From CAZGYE01 sp964530165 (GTDB lineage Bacteria > Planctomycetota > Planctomycetia > Planctomycetales > Planctomycetaceae): a DNA stretch of 49,104 bases. Below the pieces are notes generated by a model. It saw only the letters and a list, made by a program, of their open reading frames with translations. It made no database searches and was not told where the DNA came from. The DNA is taken from NCBI GenBank assembly GCA_964530165.1, contig CAZGYE010000006.1:1-49104 (forward strand), in the 5' to 3' direction. Shown here one piece after another: positions 7,519 through 16,010 of this stretch; within the stretch, counting starts at the first letter, position 1, and each line of letters opens with the position of its first letter. The translations under genes and the position numbers were made by a program.

Positions 7519-10504
7519 AGTCCGGTGGAGGGGCGAAGCCGCGGCGCATGGTGTTTTCGGTGATGTTGATGGGGATCAGGAATTGCAGCAGATAATCGGG
7601 ACCGCCCGCCTTCGAGCCGATGCCCGACATCTTGAACCCACCGAACGGCTGCCGCTCGACCAGCGCACCGGTGATGCCACGGTTGAGGTACAAGTTGCCG
7701 ACCTGCAATTCCTGTCTGGCTCGCTTCAGGTTGGCGGGAGAGCGGCTGAAGATGCCGCCGGTGAGCGCATAGTCGGCGCCGCCCATGATCTCAAAGGCGT
7801 GATCCAGGTTCTTCGCGCGAATGACCGCCAGGACCGGGCCGAAGATCTCCTCCTGAGCCAGCGGCGAGGCCGGGTCGACGTCGGCAAACACGTGCGGGCC
7901 AACGTAATGGCCTTCGTCGGCCAACTCGTCGACCGGGAATTCCACCGCGAGTGTCGATTCCTGCTTGGCCTCGTCGATGTACTTGCGGATTCGCTGCCGG
8001 GCCTCGTCGTCGATGACGGGGCCGACCTTCGTGCCGGGCAATTCCGCCGGGCCGACCTTCAGGCTCTGAACCGCCGGGATGAGCCGTTCGAGAAACTTGT
8101 CGTAGACCGCATCGATGACGATCGCTCGTGAACAGGCGGAGCATTTTTGGCCGGAATACCCGAAGGTGCTCTCGACCACGCCGAGGACTGCCTCGTCGAG
8201 GTCGGCGTCCGCGTCGACGATGATCGCATTTTTGCCGCCCATCTCGGCGATCACCCTTTTCACCGATTCCTGCCGAAGGTCGGTCACCGCTGCGGCCTGG
8301 TTGATGTCCAAGCCAACGGTCCGCGAACCGGTGAAGGCGATCAGGTCGACGTCGGGGCTGCCGACCAACTCGGGGCCGACCTCTTCGCCGATCCCCGGTA
8401 GAAAGTTCACCACCCCATCGGGAATGCCGACGTCCTGAAAGATGTCCATCAGTTTGGCGGCGATGACCGGGGATTGTTCGGCCGGTTTCATCACGACGGT
8501 GTTGCCGGTGACCAGGGCGGCCGCCGTCATGCCGGTCAGAATTGCCAGCGGGAAGTTCCAGGGCGCAATGACAACGGCCACACCCCGGGGACGATAGAAG
8601 TAGGTGTTCTCCTCGCCCGGCACGTCGCACTGACGGACAATGGCGAGCCGGCGCATTTGATCGGCATAGTACATGCAGAAGTCGATGGCTTCAGCCACGT
8701 CGGCGTCGGCTTCGACCCACGGTTTGCCGCACTCGTAAACTTCCCACGCCGCAAGCTCGAACCGGCGAGAGCGCATCTCGGCAGCGACCATTTCCAGGTA
8801 CTCGGCCCGGTACTGCGGTTCGGTGCGGGACCAGCCGGGAAACGCCCGGCGTGCGGCGTCGATCGCGTCGCTCGCATCGTCCGGCGCGGCCGAGCAAACC
8901 GTCCCCACGACCTGTGATTTGTGGGACGGGTTGCGAGAGACGATCGTCCTCTTGGTCTCGATTACCCGGCCGTTGATTACCAGCGAATACTCGCCACCCA
9001 GCTCCGAGGCGACTTCGTCGAGCGTCTGCTGCATCGCAGAGCGGTTTTCGGGCCGGCTGAAGTCTGTTGGCGGCTCGTTGGTGAAGCTCGGAGGCGGTTC
9101 CTCCTCCAGCGGCGGCGTTTTCGCGCCGGCATCTGCAGGTTTCATCAGTAGATCCTCCACAGAAACGTTCTCGGTGAAACTTTGCCGTAAGAAGGAATCG
9201 TTCGAAGTGTTCTCCAATAACCGGCGCACCAGGTAGGCCATGCCGGGAATCAGTTCACCGAACGGCGTGTAAATGCGGACGCGGTGTCCTCTTTCGGCGA
9301 ATAGCTGCGCCTGCTCGCCCCCCATGCCGTACAACATTTGAATCTCGTAGGCCGCCGGGGGAACGTCGAGCAGCCGCGCCCAGGCGATGCCGTGCGCCAG
9401 GCTGCGCAGATTGTGACTGCCCAGCGCCGGCCGCAACCACCGGTGATGCTCCATCACGAAGCGGGTTTGCCGTTCGAAGTTGTCGTCCGACTGCCACTTC
9501 CGCCGGTAGACCGGAATCGGCCAGCCGTGAGCCTGTGCGACGACGGTTTCGTAATCCCAGTAGGCCCCTTTCACCAACCGGACCCAAATCGGCGTGCCGC
9601 GATGTTGGACCCACTGCAACAGTTCGGTCAGGTCCTGCTCGGCTCCGGGCAGGTAAGTCTGAACGACAATGCCCACGTCGCGGAAATCGCGAAACTCGTC
9701 TTCCATCAACGCCTGCTTGAAAATCTCCAGCGTGAGGTCTTTGTAGGCGTACTGTTCCATGTCGACGTTGATGAACGCGTCGTGCTCGCGGGCGGAGCGC
9801 AGGAGCGTCTTCAGTCGCCGCGAGACCGCTTCCTTGGTGCCAGCCGGATCAATCGGGTTGAACTGGCTGTACAACGCCGACAGTTTCAACGATACATTGA
9901 CCCGCGGAATCCACTCCCGGTGATCGCGGTCGATTTGTTCGTTTTCGGGCCAGTTGCCGACCTCGGGCGAGAGACCGGCAATCAGGTCGAGATAGGCCTG
10001 TTGGTAGGCGTCGGCTTCCGGCTCGCTGATGATCGCTTCGCCCAACAGATCCAGCGTGAACGCGAAACCGAGCTTGCGAACCTTGCCGACGGTCTGCAGG
10101 ACCTCGTCGACGCTTGTACCAGCTATGAACCGTCGGGCCATCCGCAGCGCATTGGAGCGCGCATTCAACGCCAGCGCCCGGCCCAGCACCGAATTCGGCT
10201 GCGAGATGTCCAGCCCCATGCGGACGGCAAACGGCAGGCGCCGGCGGACTTCGTCGAAGTATTCCTGCAGATGCCGGGTGATCGCCTCGTGGGTCCGCAA
10301 CATGGGCAGCACATCAACGAATCGGAACATCTGTACCTTGACCGACTCGTCGGACATCGCCCAGGACAGAATGCGATCGTCCAGCCACCGCCGGTCGAAG
10401 AGGGACGGTCTGCGACGTTCCAGATGTCGCCATAGGTCTCGGCCGATTTCTTGTGTCTCGGCTTCGACCGCCGCCGTCAGATCGGCCTTCGTCGTCCGTA
10501 TCAC
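7508..10504 (-). CDS. putA: Bifunctional proline dehydrogenase / L-glutamate gamma-semialdehyde dehydrogenase
   Basis: A fused enzyme that oxidises proline to glutamate: FAD-dependent proline dehydrogenase in roughly the first 500 residues (LVKGAYWDYETV, YEIQMLYGMG) and NAD-dependent P5C dehydrogenase in the second half (IAPWNFPLAILTGM, FTGSRTVG, catalytic Cys in GYSGQKCSAC, QPFGGFKMSG). It lacks the DNA-binding domain of enterobacterial PutA. I chose GTG 10504 (998 residues) because homology begins near TTKADLTAAV and GGAG lies 11 nt upstream. The open frame extends to a TTG at 10657, but that extension is made of REP-like palindromes. It lies downstream of argJ on the same strand. Confidence 0.93.
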   Translation of the reverse strand: MIRTTKADLTAAVEAETQEIGRDLWRHLERRRPSLFDRRWLDDRILSWAMSDESVKVQMFRFVDVLPMLRTHEAITRHLQEYFDEVRRRLPFAVRMGLDISQPNSVLGRALALNARSNALRMARRFIAGTSVDEVLQTVGKVRKLGFAFTLDLLGEAIISEPEADAYQQAYLDLIAGLSPEVGNWPENEQIDRDHREWIPRVNVSLKLSALYSQFNPIDPAGTKEAVSRRLKTLLRSAREHDAFINVDMEQYAYKDLTLEIFKQALMEDEFRDFRDVGIVVQTYLPGAEQDLTELLQWVQHRGTPIWVRLVKGAYWDYETVVAQAHGWPIPVYRRKWQSDDNFERQTRFVMEHHRWLRPALGSHNLRSLAHGIAWARLLDVPPAAYEIQMLYGMGGEQAQLFAERGHRVRIYTPFGELIPGMAYLVRRLLENTSNDSFLRQSFTENVSVEDLLMKPADAGAKTPPLEEEPPPSFTNEPPTDFSRPENRSAMQQTLDEVASELGGEYSLVINGRVIETKRTIVSRNPSHKSQVVGTVCSAAPDDASDAIDAARRAFPGWSRTEPQYRAEYLEMVAAEMRSRRFELAAWEVYECGKPWVEADADVAEAIDFCMYYADQMRRLAIVRQCDVPGEENTYFYRPRGVAVVIAPWNFPLAILTGMTAAALVTGNTVVMKPAEQSPVIAAKLMDIFQDVGIPDGVVNFLPGIGEEVGPELVGSPDVDLIAFTGSRTVGLDINQAAAVTDLRQESVKRVIAEMGGKNAIIVDADADLDEAVLGVVESTFGYSGQKCSACSRAIVIDAVYDKFLERLIPAVQSLKVGPAELPGTKVGPVIDDEARQRIRKYIDEAKQESTLAVEFPVDELADEGHYVGPHVFADVDPASPLAQEEIFGPVLAVIRAKNLDHAFEIMGGADYALTGGIFSRSPANLKRARQELQVGNLYLNRGITGALVERQPFGGFKMSGIGSKAGGPDYLLQFLIPINITENTMRRGFAPPPDSMA

Positions 10505-10530
10505 GCCTGAGTTGTCTCCGTTCGTCGTGC

Positions 10531-10650
10531 GCAGAACCCAAACCGACGACTTGTCGTCGCATCCACTCGTTGCAGAACCCAAACCGACGACTTGTCGTCG
10601 CATCCACTCGTTGCAGGGCACATCCAGCGACGACAAGTCGTCGGCTTGGG
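10531..10650. repeat. REP-like palindromes at the 5' edge of putA (two direct, one inverted)
   Basis: A 41-bp unit is repeated exactly at 10531-10571 and 10572-10612; each contains AACCCAAACC followed by the palindrome CGACGACTTGTCGTCG. A third, inverted copy lies at 10627-10650 and ends with CGGCTTGGG. The same palindrome type flanks the transposase at 15303. Confidence 0.85.
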
Positions 10651-10714
10651 ATTTCAATGAATCGTCTGAGTTAGCGACCTTCGCGGTGAATTCTTTCCGA
10701 TCAGCCGAGTGGGA

Positions 10715-11914
10715 TCAAGTCGTGTATTCGGAATTCAACCGTACATATTCCGCAGTCAGGTCGCTGGTCCAGAAACGAACCGACGCATCACCGAGCCGCA
10801 AGTCCAGCTCGATCTGCACATCGCGGTTGGTCCGCATGCTCTCGGAGACGACTTGCTCGTCATACTCGACCGGGGCCCCTTCACGGTACAAAAGCGTTCC
10901 GTTGATCCTGAGCGAGATGTCTTCTTCCCGCAGCTCGACGCCGGCATAACCGACGGCGGAGACGATGCGGCCCCAATTGGGATCGTTGCCGGTGACGGCC
11001 GTCTTGACCAGCGGTCCCTCAGCGACCGTCTTGGCGATCGAGAGCGCTTCATCGCGGGTCCGTGTCCCACGGACGTCGATAGTGATGAAATGTTCCGCCC
11101 CCTCGGCGTCGCGGATGATCGCCTGGGCCAATTCCGCGGCGACTTCGTCGAGCATCTGCTGGAAAGTCGTCCGGTCGGCTTCAGCCAGCGGTCCGGTTTC
11201 CGCGGCTCCGTTGGCCAGCAGGATGACGGTGTCGCTGGTGCTGGTGTGCCCTTCCACGCTGATGCAGTTGAAACTCCGGTCGACCGCGTGTCGGAGCAGA
11301 GAATCCGCTTCGCCGGTCGCGAGCTGCGCGTCGGTCATGATCACGGCCAGCATGGTGGCCATGTTGGGGCCGATCATCGCGGCCCCCTTGGCCGCACCGC
11401 TGACCCGGACCGTGCGGCCGCCGAAGGTGGCCTCGCGCACCGATTGCTTGGGAAACGTGTCGGTGGTCATCATCCCGCGAGCCGCGTCGGCGAACGCCTC
11501 GGGACCGGCGGCCAGTTTCTCTACGACGGCCGGAAATCCCGCTTCGAGCTTTTCGCGCGGCAGAAAGTGTCCGATCACTCCGGTCGAACAGACCAGCACG
11601 TCCTCGGCTGCACAATCAAGCCGGCGGGCCACCTCGGCGGTCATCCAGCGGGCGTCGTCCAGCCCGCGCTCTCCCGTGCAGGCGTTGGCGTTGCCGGAAT
11701 TGATGATCACGGCCCGTGCCGTCTCCCGCGGCACGCGCTCCCGGTCGACCTTCACCGGCGCACCCACAACCCGGTTCTGCGTAAACACCCCGGCCGCCGT
11801 CGAGGGCGTGTCCGAAACGAACAGCGCCAAGTCGAATCTGCTCAGATCTCCCTTGATGCCGCAATGCAACCCAGCAGTGCGGAAACCTTGGGGGAGAGAA
11901 TTTTGTCTGTTCAT
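10715..11914 (-). CDS. argJ: Bifunctional glutamate N-acetyltransferase / amino-acid N-acetyltransferase
   Basis: ArgJ moves the acetyl group from N-acetylornithine to glutamate and can also acetylate glutamate with acetyl-CoA, the entry and recycling step of arginine biosynthesis. Start at ATG 11914 gives 399 residues, the usual length; the longer frame upstream is not conserved. Visible motifs: AVIINSGNANACTG, CSTGVIG, KGAAMIGPNMATMLA with the autocleavage Ala186/Thr187 that yields the alpha and beta chains, and TGNDPNWGRI. argC lies about 0.7 kb upstream on the same strand, but a toxin-antitoxin pair on the opposite strand separates them. No Shine-Dalgarno is evident. Confidence 0.96.
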   Translation of the reverse strand: MNRQNSLPQGFRTAGLHCGIKGDLSRFDLALFVSDTPSTAAGVFTQNRVVGAPVKVDRERVPRETARAVIINSGNANACTGERGLDDARWMTAEVARRLDCAAEDVLVCSTGVIGHFLPREKLEAGFPAVVEKLAAGPEAFADAARGMMTTDTFPKQSVREATFGGRTVRVSGAAKGAAMIGPNMATMLAVIMTDAQLATGEADSLLRHAVDRSFNCISVEGHTSTSDTVILLANGAAETGPLAEADRTTFQQMLDEVAAELAQAIIRDAEGAEHFITIDVRGTRTRDEALSIAKTVAEGPLVKTAVTGNDPNWGRIVSAVGYAGVELREEDISLRINGTLLYREGAPVEYDEQVVSESMRTNRDVQIELDLRLGDASVRFWTSDLTAEYVRLNSEYTT

Positions 11915-11973
11915 GTTTTGGCTGTCAATTTGTCGATACGCACTTCCGATGTCCAGGCACGATGGCAGTGAAT

Positions 11974-11992
11974 TTGCCACATTGTTGCCACA
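11974..11992. promoter_or_regulatory. Direct repeat TTGCCACA, possible operator of the toxin-antitoxin pair
   Basis: TTGCCACA occurs twice with an 11-bp period, about 70 bp before the antitoxin start and 60 bp before the argJ start. TTGTTG (11982) and TAGAAT (12005), 17 bp apart, may form a weak promoter for the pair. Autoregulation is typical of such modules; binding here is inference. Confidence 0.25.
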
Positions 11993-12059
11993 ATCGTCAT
12001 CGTATAGAATATCACGCAGCGATCTGGTGAACAGGTCATGTGAACGCAAGAGGCTGCAA

Positions 12060-12305
12060 ATGAGCACTGTAGACGACGTACGCAACCAAGCACTCGAGCT
12101 TTCTCGAGAGGAGCGCGCTAAACTGGCTCGGGACTTGCTGGTTAGCTTGGAAACCGGGGACTTCGACGCGGATGCCGATTCGGCATGGGCGACCGAAATC
12201 GAAGCACGCTCGGCGGCCTATGGGCGAGGTGAACTCGCGGCCCGTGACTGGCGGGAGTCGCTGGAACGTGTTCGACAGGCGTTGTCCCAAAGGCGAACCT
12301 CGTGA
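12060..12305 (+). CDS. Antitoxin, putative addiction module component (PF09720-like)
   Basis: An 81-residue acidic protein that begins MSTVDDVRNQALELSREERA and continues KLARDLLVSLE; this N-terminal helix pattern (LS..ER..LA..LL.SL) is typical of the TIGR02574/Unstab_antitox antitoxin family. It would bind and neutralise the RelE/ParE-like toxin encoded next, whose GTG start overlaps this gene's TGA stop by 4 bp. The pair lies between argJ and argC on the opposite strand. Confidence 0.85.
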   Translation: MSTVDDVRNQALELSREERAKLARDLLVSLETGDFDADADSAWATEIEARSAAYGRGELAARDWRESLERVRQALSQRRTS

Positions 12306-12610
12306 AGGTGCGCGTCTCGACAACTGCCGAACGGGAGGCAACCGAAGCGGCCTGCTGGTACGAGGATCGACAGCGAGGGCTGGGCGCGGAGTTCCTCGAG
12401 ACCTACTCTCACGTGTTGCAGGAGATTGAAGGCCAACCGGATCGCTTCGGACGTTTGGAAACAATCTCCTCATCGCGCGAGTTCCGACGTTGTTTGCTCC
12501 GGAGATTTCCGTACAGCATCGTTTACGAGATCTTGCCGGACGAGGTCATAGTCCTCGCTGTAGCACATGTCAGCCGTCGTCCCAACTACTGGGTTGGACG
12601 CAAGCATTGA
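12302..12610 (+). CDS. RelE/ParE-family toxin
   Basis: A 102-residue basic protein from GTG 12302, translationally coupled to the antitoxin through a GTGA overlap. The sequence fits the RelE/ParE superfamily: N-terminal EREATEAACWYEDRQRGLG, central RRCLLRRFPYSIVYEILPDE and terminal VAHVSRRPNYW. Members either cleave mRNA on the ribosome or poison gyrase; the sequence does not show which. It ends 41 bp before the convergent argC stop. Confidence 0.87.
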   Translation: MKVRVSTTAEREATEAACWYEDRQRGLGAEFLETYSHVLQEIEGQPDRFGRLETISSSREFRRCLLRRFPYSIVYEILPDEVIVLAVAHVSRRPNYWVGRKH

Positions 12611-12651
12611 TTCGCAACTTCCCCTCCGCCGAGTAGTTCGCATCGCCAGTC

Positions 12652-13665
12652 TTACGGCAACAGTGCCGTCGTCTCCGGAAAGCCGTACATGAGGTTGAAG
12701 TTCTGTACGGCGACGCCGGCGGCACCTTTGATGAGATTGTCCAGGCAGGCTAGCACGATCAGTTGCTCGCGGCTGATGCGGACCGTGACGTCGCAGAAGT
12801 TGGTGCCGGTGGTGTCCTTGGTGGCCGGCAGGTGCTCGACGACGCGGACGAACGGTTTGCCGGCGTAGAATTCGCGCATCGTTTGGAGCAACTCGTCTTC
12901 GGTCGCCTTTTTTTTCGGCCGCGTGTAGATGGTACACAAGATGCCGCGGTCCATGGGGATCAGATGGGGGATGAAAACGACCCGCACGTCCTGCCCGCAG
13001 GCCTGGGAGAGGATCTGGTCAATTTCCGGCGTGTGGCGATGTCGGCCAACTGAGTAGGCGGTAACGCTTTCGTTGCACTCCGGATAGTGAGCGGTCAACT
13101 TGGGCGAACGTCCTGCTCCGCTGACGCCGCTCTTCGCGTCGATGCAGATGCCGTTCGGCTTGATATATTTTCCGCACAACAGCGGTGCCAGCGCCAGAAT
13201 CGACGTGCTGGTGTAGCAGCCGGGGTTGGCGATCAGCTCGGCTTCGGCAATTCTCTCGGTCCCGAGTTCCGGCAGGCCGTAAACGGTGCTGCCCAGCCGG
13301 GTGGGATCGGTGTGCACCTGGCCGTACCACTGTTCATAGACGCCGGGGTCGCTGAGCCGATAGTCGGCACTGAGATCGACCACCCGGCAGCCGCCGGCCA
13401 GTAATTCGGGAATGGCTCGCATGCTGGCCCCGTGCGGCAATGCACAGAAGACAAACTCGGCTCGTTCAGCCGCCTGCGCGGGCGTGAGGTCCTCGCAGGG
13501 CAAATCCAGCCGGCCGAACAAGCTGGGATGCACCGCATGAATGTGCGGCGAGCCCTCCTGCCGGCTCGTCAGGGCCGTAATCTCCACCTCGGGGTGATTC
13601 AGCAGGATTTTGATGAGTTCCAGCGCCGTGTAACCGGTCGCTCCCAGAATGGCGACTTTCAGCAT
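12652..13665 (-). CDS. argC: N-acetyl-gamma-glutamyl-phosphate reductase
   Basis: Third step of arginine biosynthesis: NADPH-dependent reduction of N-acetylglutamyl phosphate to the semialdehyde. The 337-residue protein from ATG 13665 has an N-terminal Rossmann motif (VAILGATGYTALELI), the catalytic Cys150 in NPGCYTS, and the conserved SGVSGAGR and HRHTPEI stretches. A TTG 12 bp further upstream is also open but less likely. It is the arginine partner of argJ downstream. Confidence 0.96.
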   Translation of the reverse strand: MLKVAILGATGYTALELIKILLNHPEVEITALTSRQEGSPHIHAVHPSLFGRLDLPCEDLTPAQAAERAEFVFCALPHGASMRAIPELLAGGCRVVDLSADYRLSDPGVYEQWYGQVHTDPTRLGSTVYGLPELGTERIAEAELIANPGCYTSTSILALAPLLCGKYIKPNGICIDAKSGVSGAGRSPKLTAHYPECNESVTAYSVGRHRHTPEIDQILSQACGQDVRVVFIPHLIPMDRGILCTIYTRPKKKATEDELLQTMREFYAGKPFVRVVEHLPATKDTTGTNFCDVTVRISREQLIVLACLDNLIKGAAGVAVQNFNLMYGFPETTALLP

Positions 13666-13943
13666 TGTTGATTCCAAATGTTTTCAGAGCTGTTTGTTGC
13701 TCCCATTCTACGTTCCCTCAGGGAGGGGACAAGTCGCCGTGCATCCCGGTTCGTTGGCTGGATGAGAAACCGGGTTTCTGAAACACCTGTCTCAGTACCG
13801 CAATTTGACGCGGAAACCGGCGGGCATGCTTTTCAAAGCGGCTGGGAATCGTCACAATGGTGCGCGTCATTTCTGACAGCCGGTCGAGGCTTGTTTCGCC
13901 GTGATAACCGGGACGAACATTGATTGAGGAGAAGTAAAAGACT

Positions 13944-15167
13944 ATGGCCAATCTTTCAAAACTGGCAGCCGACGCGCTGACTGAAGGGGGCGGCATCTTC
14001 CGCCTGGCGCCGAATTGGGTTCCGCGATCGTTCTTGCAGCCGGGACGACGGTTGAAACTGCATCCGGCTGACTACTACGCATTGGGCACCGACCGGGGCG
14101 GCATCGACGAGCGGTGGTTCGGATCGACCACGGCGGCAGCCAACGAGGGGGCCCCCCCCGACGAGGGACTAAGTTACTGCATCTTCGGCAGCGAGCGCTT
14201 TACGCTGAAAGACGCCATTGCCGAGTTAGGGGCTGAGGTCGTCGGAGATCACATCTGGAGCAACTTCGGTCGCTGGCCCGTCTACTCCAAGTTCTTCGAC
14301 AACATGGGGCCTATTCCGCACCACATGCACCAAAGTCAGGAACACGCGGAACTGGTCGGCCAAGAGGGAAAACCGGAATCGTACTACTTCCCGCCGCAGT
14401 TGAACGCCATCGGGAATAACTTCCCGTATACGTTTTTCGGCCTGGAACCGGGCACAACCAAACAGGACGTTGTCGGTTGCCTAGATCGCTGGAACGACGG
14501 CGACAACGGCATCCTCGATCTCTCGAAAGCGTATCGGCTCAGGCCGGGAACCGGATGGCTGTTGCCCCCCGACCTCTTGCACGCGCCGGGCAGCCTAGTC
14601 ACCTACGAGCCGCAATGGGGCAGCGATGTGTTCGGCATGTACCAGTCGATGGTCGAAGGGCGTCCGGTCCCCCGATCGCTGCTGACCAAAGACTTCCCCG
14701 AAGACAAGCACGACGACAACGCCTACATGGTCGACGCGCTGGACTGGGAAGGCAACGTCGATCCGAACTTCAAGGACAACCACTACCTGGAACCGATCCC
14801 GGTGGCCGACACCCAAGCGGACGGTTTTGTTGATCGGTGGGTCGTCTACGGTAAGGTGGACAGGAAGCAGTTGTTCACCGCTAAAGAGCTAACGCTCCAT
14901 CCGGGCGGCAAGTGCACGCTGACAGACGGCGGTGCTTACGGCTGGATTACGATGCAAGGGGAAGGCCGCATCGGCAATCTGCGGCTTCAGACGCCGGCCA
15001 TGATTCGCTACGGCGAAATGACCGAAGACGAGGTTTTCGTCTCGGCGAAGGCGGCAGCGGAAGGTGTCGTCATCGAGAACACAGGCACCGAACCGCTGGT
15101 CAGCCTGCGCTACTTCGGCCCCGACGCCCAACCGGATGCGCCCAACGTCGGCGACTACAAGAAATAG
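13944..15167 (+). CDS. Cupin protein related to type I mannose-6-phosphate isomerases
   Basis: A 407-residue cytosolic protein from ATG 13944 behind a strong GAGGAG. The segment PIPHHMHQSQEHAEL (about residues 123-137) supplies the His/His/Glu metal ligands of a cupin, as in phosphomannose isomerase, and a second jelly-roll is suggested by ELTLHPGGKCTLTDGGAYG near residue 315. Phosphomannose isomerases interconvert mannose-6-P and fructose-6-P, but the motifs diverge enough that the sugar is uncertain. It heads a same-strand set with a sugar isomerase-like and a Gfo/Idh/MocA gene, suggesting a sugar or polyol pathway. Its stop is followed at once by REP palindromes. Confidence 0.7.
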   Translation: MANLSKLAADALTEGGGIFRLAPNWVPRSFLQPGRRLKLHPADYYALGTDRGGIDERWFGSTTAAANEGAPPDEGLSYCIFGSERFTLKDAIAELGAEVVGDHIWSNFGRWPVYSKFFDNMGPIPHHMHQSQEHAELVGQEGKPESYYFPPQLNAIGNNFPYTFFGLEPGTTKQDVVGCLDRWNDGDNGILDLSKAYRLRPGTGWLLPPDLLHAPGSLVTYEPQWGSDVFGMYQSMVEGRPVPRSLLTKDFPEDKHDDNAYMVDALDWEGNVDPNFKDNHYLEPIPVADTQADGFVDRWVVYGKVDRKQLFTAKELTLHPGGKCTLTDGGAYGWITMQGEGRIGNLRLQTPAMIRYGEMTEDEVFVSAKAAAEGVVIENTGTEPLVSLRYFGPDAQPDAPNVGDYKK

Positions 15168-15168
15168 C

Positions 15169-15276
15169 CCAAACGACGACTTGTCGTCGACCGACCCAGA
15201 CCAACGATTTGTCGTCCGTCAACCCAAGCCGACAGTTCGCTGTCGCAAGAATCCCAAACCGACAGCTCGCTGTCGG
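15169..15276. repeat. Four REP palindromes upstream of the RAYT gene
   Basis: Copies at 15169-15190, 15195-15218, 15222-15245 and 15253-15276. Each has CCCA(A/G)(A/G)C(C) on its 5' side followed by a short palindrome (for example CCGACAGCTCGCTGTCGG). The copies differ from one another, mostly in ways that keep the stem paired. Confidence 0.85.
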
Positions 15277-15302
15277 AGTCATGCAAAGAAGGACTGACAT
15301 CA

Positions 15303-15857
15303 GTGGGCAAATGGTGGCTCGTTACATGGGTGACTTACGGCTCGTGGTTGCCTGGCGATCCGCGCGGCTTCAAGACGTGGCGCGGACGCCGGTACGTTCC
15401 ACCGCCACACGGCGAGAGCCATTTCGGCGAACCAACCTACAACCCGGCGGATTTTTTCGAGGAGCACCGGGCAGCACGGGAGAAATGCAAACGCTCCGTA
15501 TCACTTTCAGAGCAGGAGCGACAACTGGTGCTGGAAGCAATTGTTGATGACATTGACCGTTCGCCCATTGTGGCGTCGCTTCTTACCGTGGGAGTGGAGC
15601 ATGTCCACCTGCTGGCCAAGTTCGGCTCGCTCCGGATCCGTCCAACGGTTGGTCGGTTCAAGTCGGCGGCTACGCAACGGCTGCACGCGCATGGCTTTGA
15701 CAACCAACGGCCGTGGGCGAAAGGCTGTCACATGGAGTCGATGCCCGATGAGGAAGCGTTTCTTGGAGCGTTCGAATATGTTCGTCAGCATGAACACAAC
15801 GGCGCAGTGAGTCGTATCTGGCAGTTGGAGTACGCGGAGGACGTGTTGCCGTTCTGA
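15303..15857 (+). CDS. REP-associated tyrosine transposase (RAYT), IS200/Y1-like HUH protein
   Basis: A 184-residue protein from GTG 15303 with AAGGA about 10 nt upstream. The N-terminus (WWLVTWVTYGSWLPGDPRGF) is that of the IS200-like transposase family associated with REPs. The HUH motif is visible as His100-Val-His102 in GVEHVHLLAKF, and Tyr159 in FEYVRQHEHNG is the candidate catalytic tyrosine. Such enzymes nick and rejoin single-stranded REP hairpins and are thought to spread them around the genome. The gene lies between four REPs upstream and four inverted REPs downstream, within an apparent sugar operon. It looks intact. Confidence 0.9.
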   Translation: MGKWWLVTWVTYGSWLPGDPRGFKTWRGRRYVPPPHGESHFGEPTYNPADFFEEHRAAREKCKRSVSLSEQERQLVLEAIVDDIDRSPIVASLLTVGVEHVHLLAKFGSLRIRPTVGRFKSAATQRLHAHGFDNQRPWAKGCHMESMPDEEAFLGAFEYVRQHEHNGAVSRIWQLEYAEDVLPF

Positions 15858-15859
15858 CG

Positions 15860-15970
15860 CCGACAACGAGTTGTCGGTTTGGGTTGGTACGACAGCGAGT
15901 TGTCGGTTTGGGTTGGTACGACAGCAAGTTGTCGGTTTGGGTTGGTACGACAGCGAGTTGTCGGTTTGGA
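15860..15970. repeat. Four REP palindromes downstream of the RAYT gene, inverted to the upstream set
   Basis: Copies at 15860-15883, 15889-15912, 15918-15941 and 15947-15970, the last three with a strict 29-bp period (GGTTGGTA spacer). Each is CGACAxCxAGTTGTCGG followed by TTTGGG (TTTGGA in the last), the reverse orientation of the upstream group. Confidence 0.9.
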
Positions 15971-16010
15971 TTTCTGATCATCGTACGGTATACGGTATGA
16001 GGAGCACCAG

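Noticed and set aside
9338..10435. Long open frame on the + strand opposite putA
   Set aside because: It is the antisense shadow of a clear PutA sequence in GC-rich DNA; its translation matches no fold.
10709..11971. 420-residue + strand open frame opposite argJ
   Set aside because: Antisense shadow of argJ; no Shine-Dalgarno and an unnatural composition.
15169..15970. Repeats spaced at 27-31 bp that could be read as a short CRISPR array
   Set aside because: The repeats are palindromes separated by short near-identical spacers, flank a RAYT gene and reverse orientation across it; there are no cas genes.
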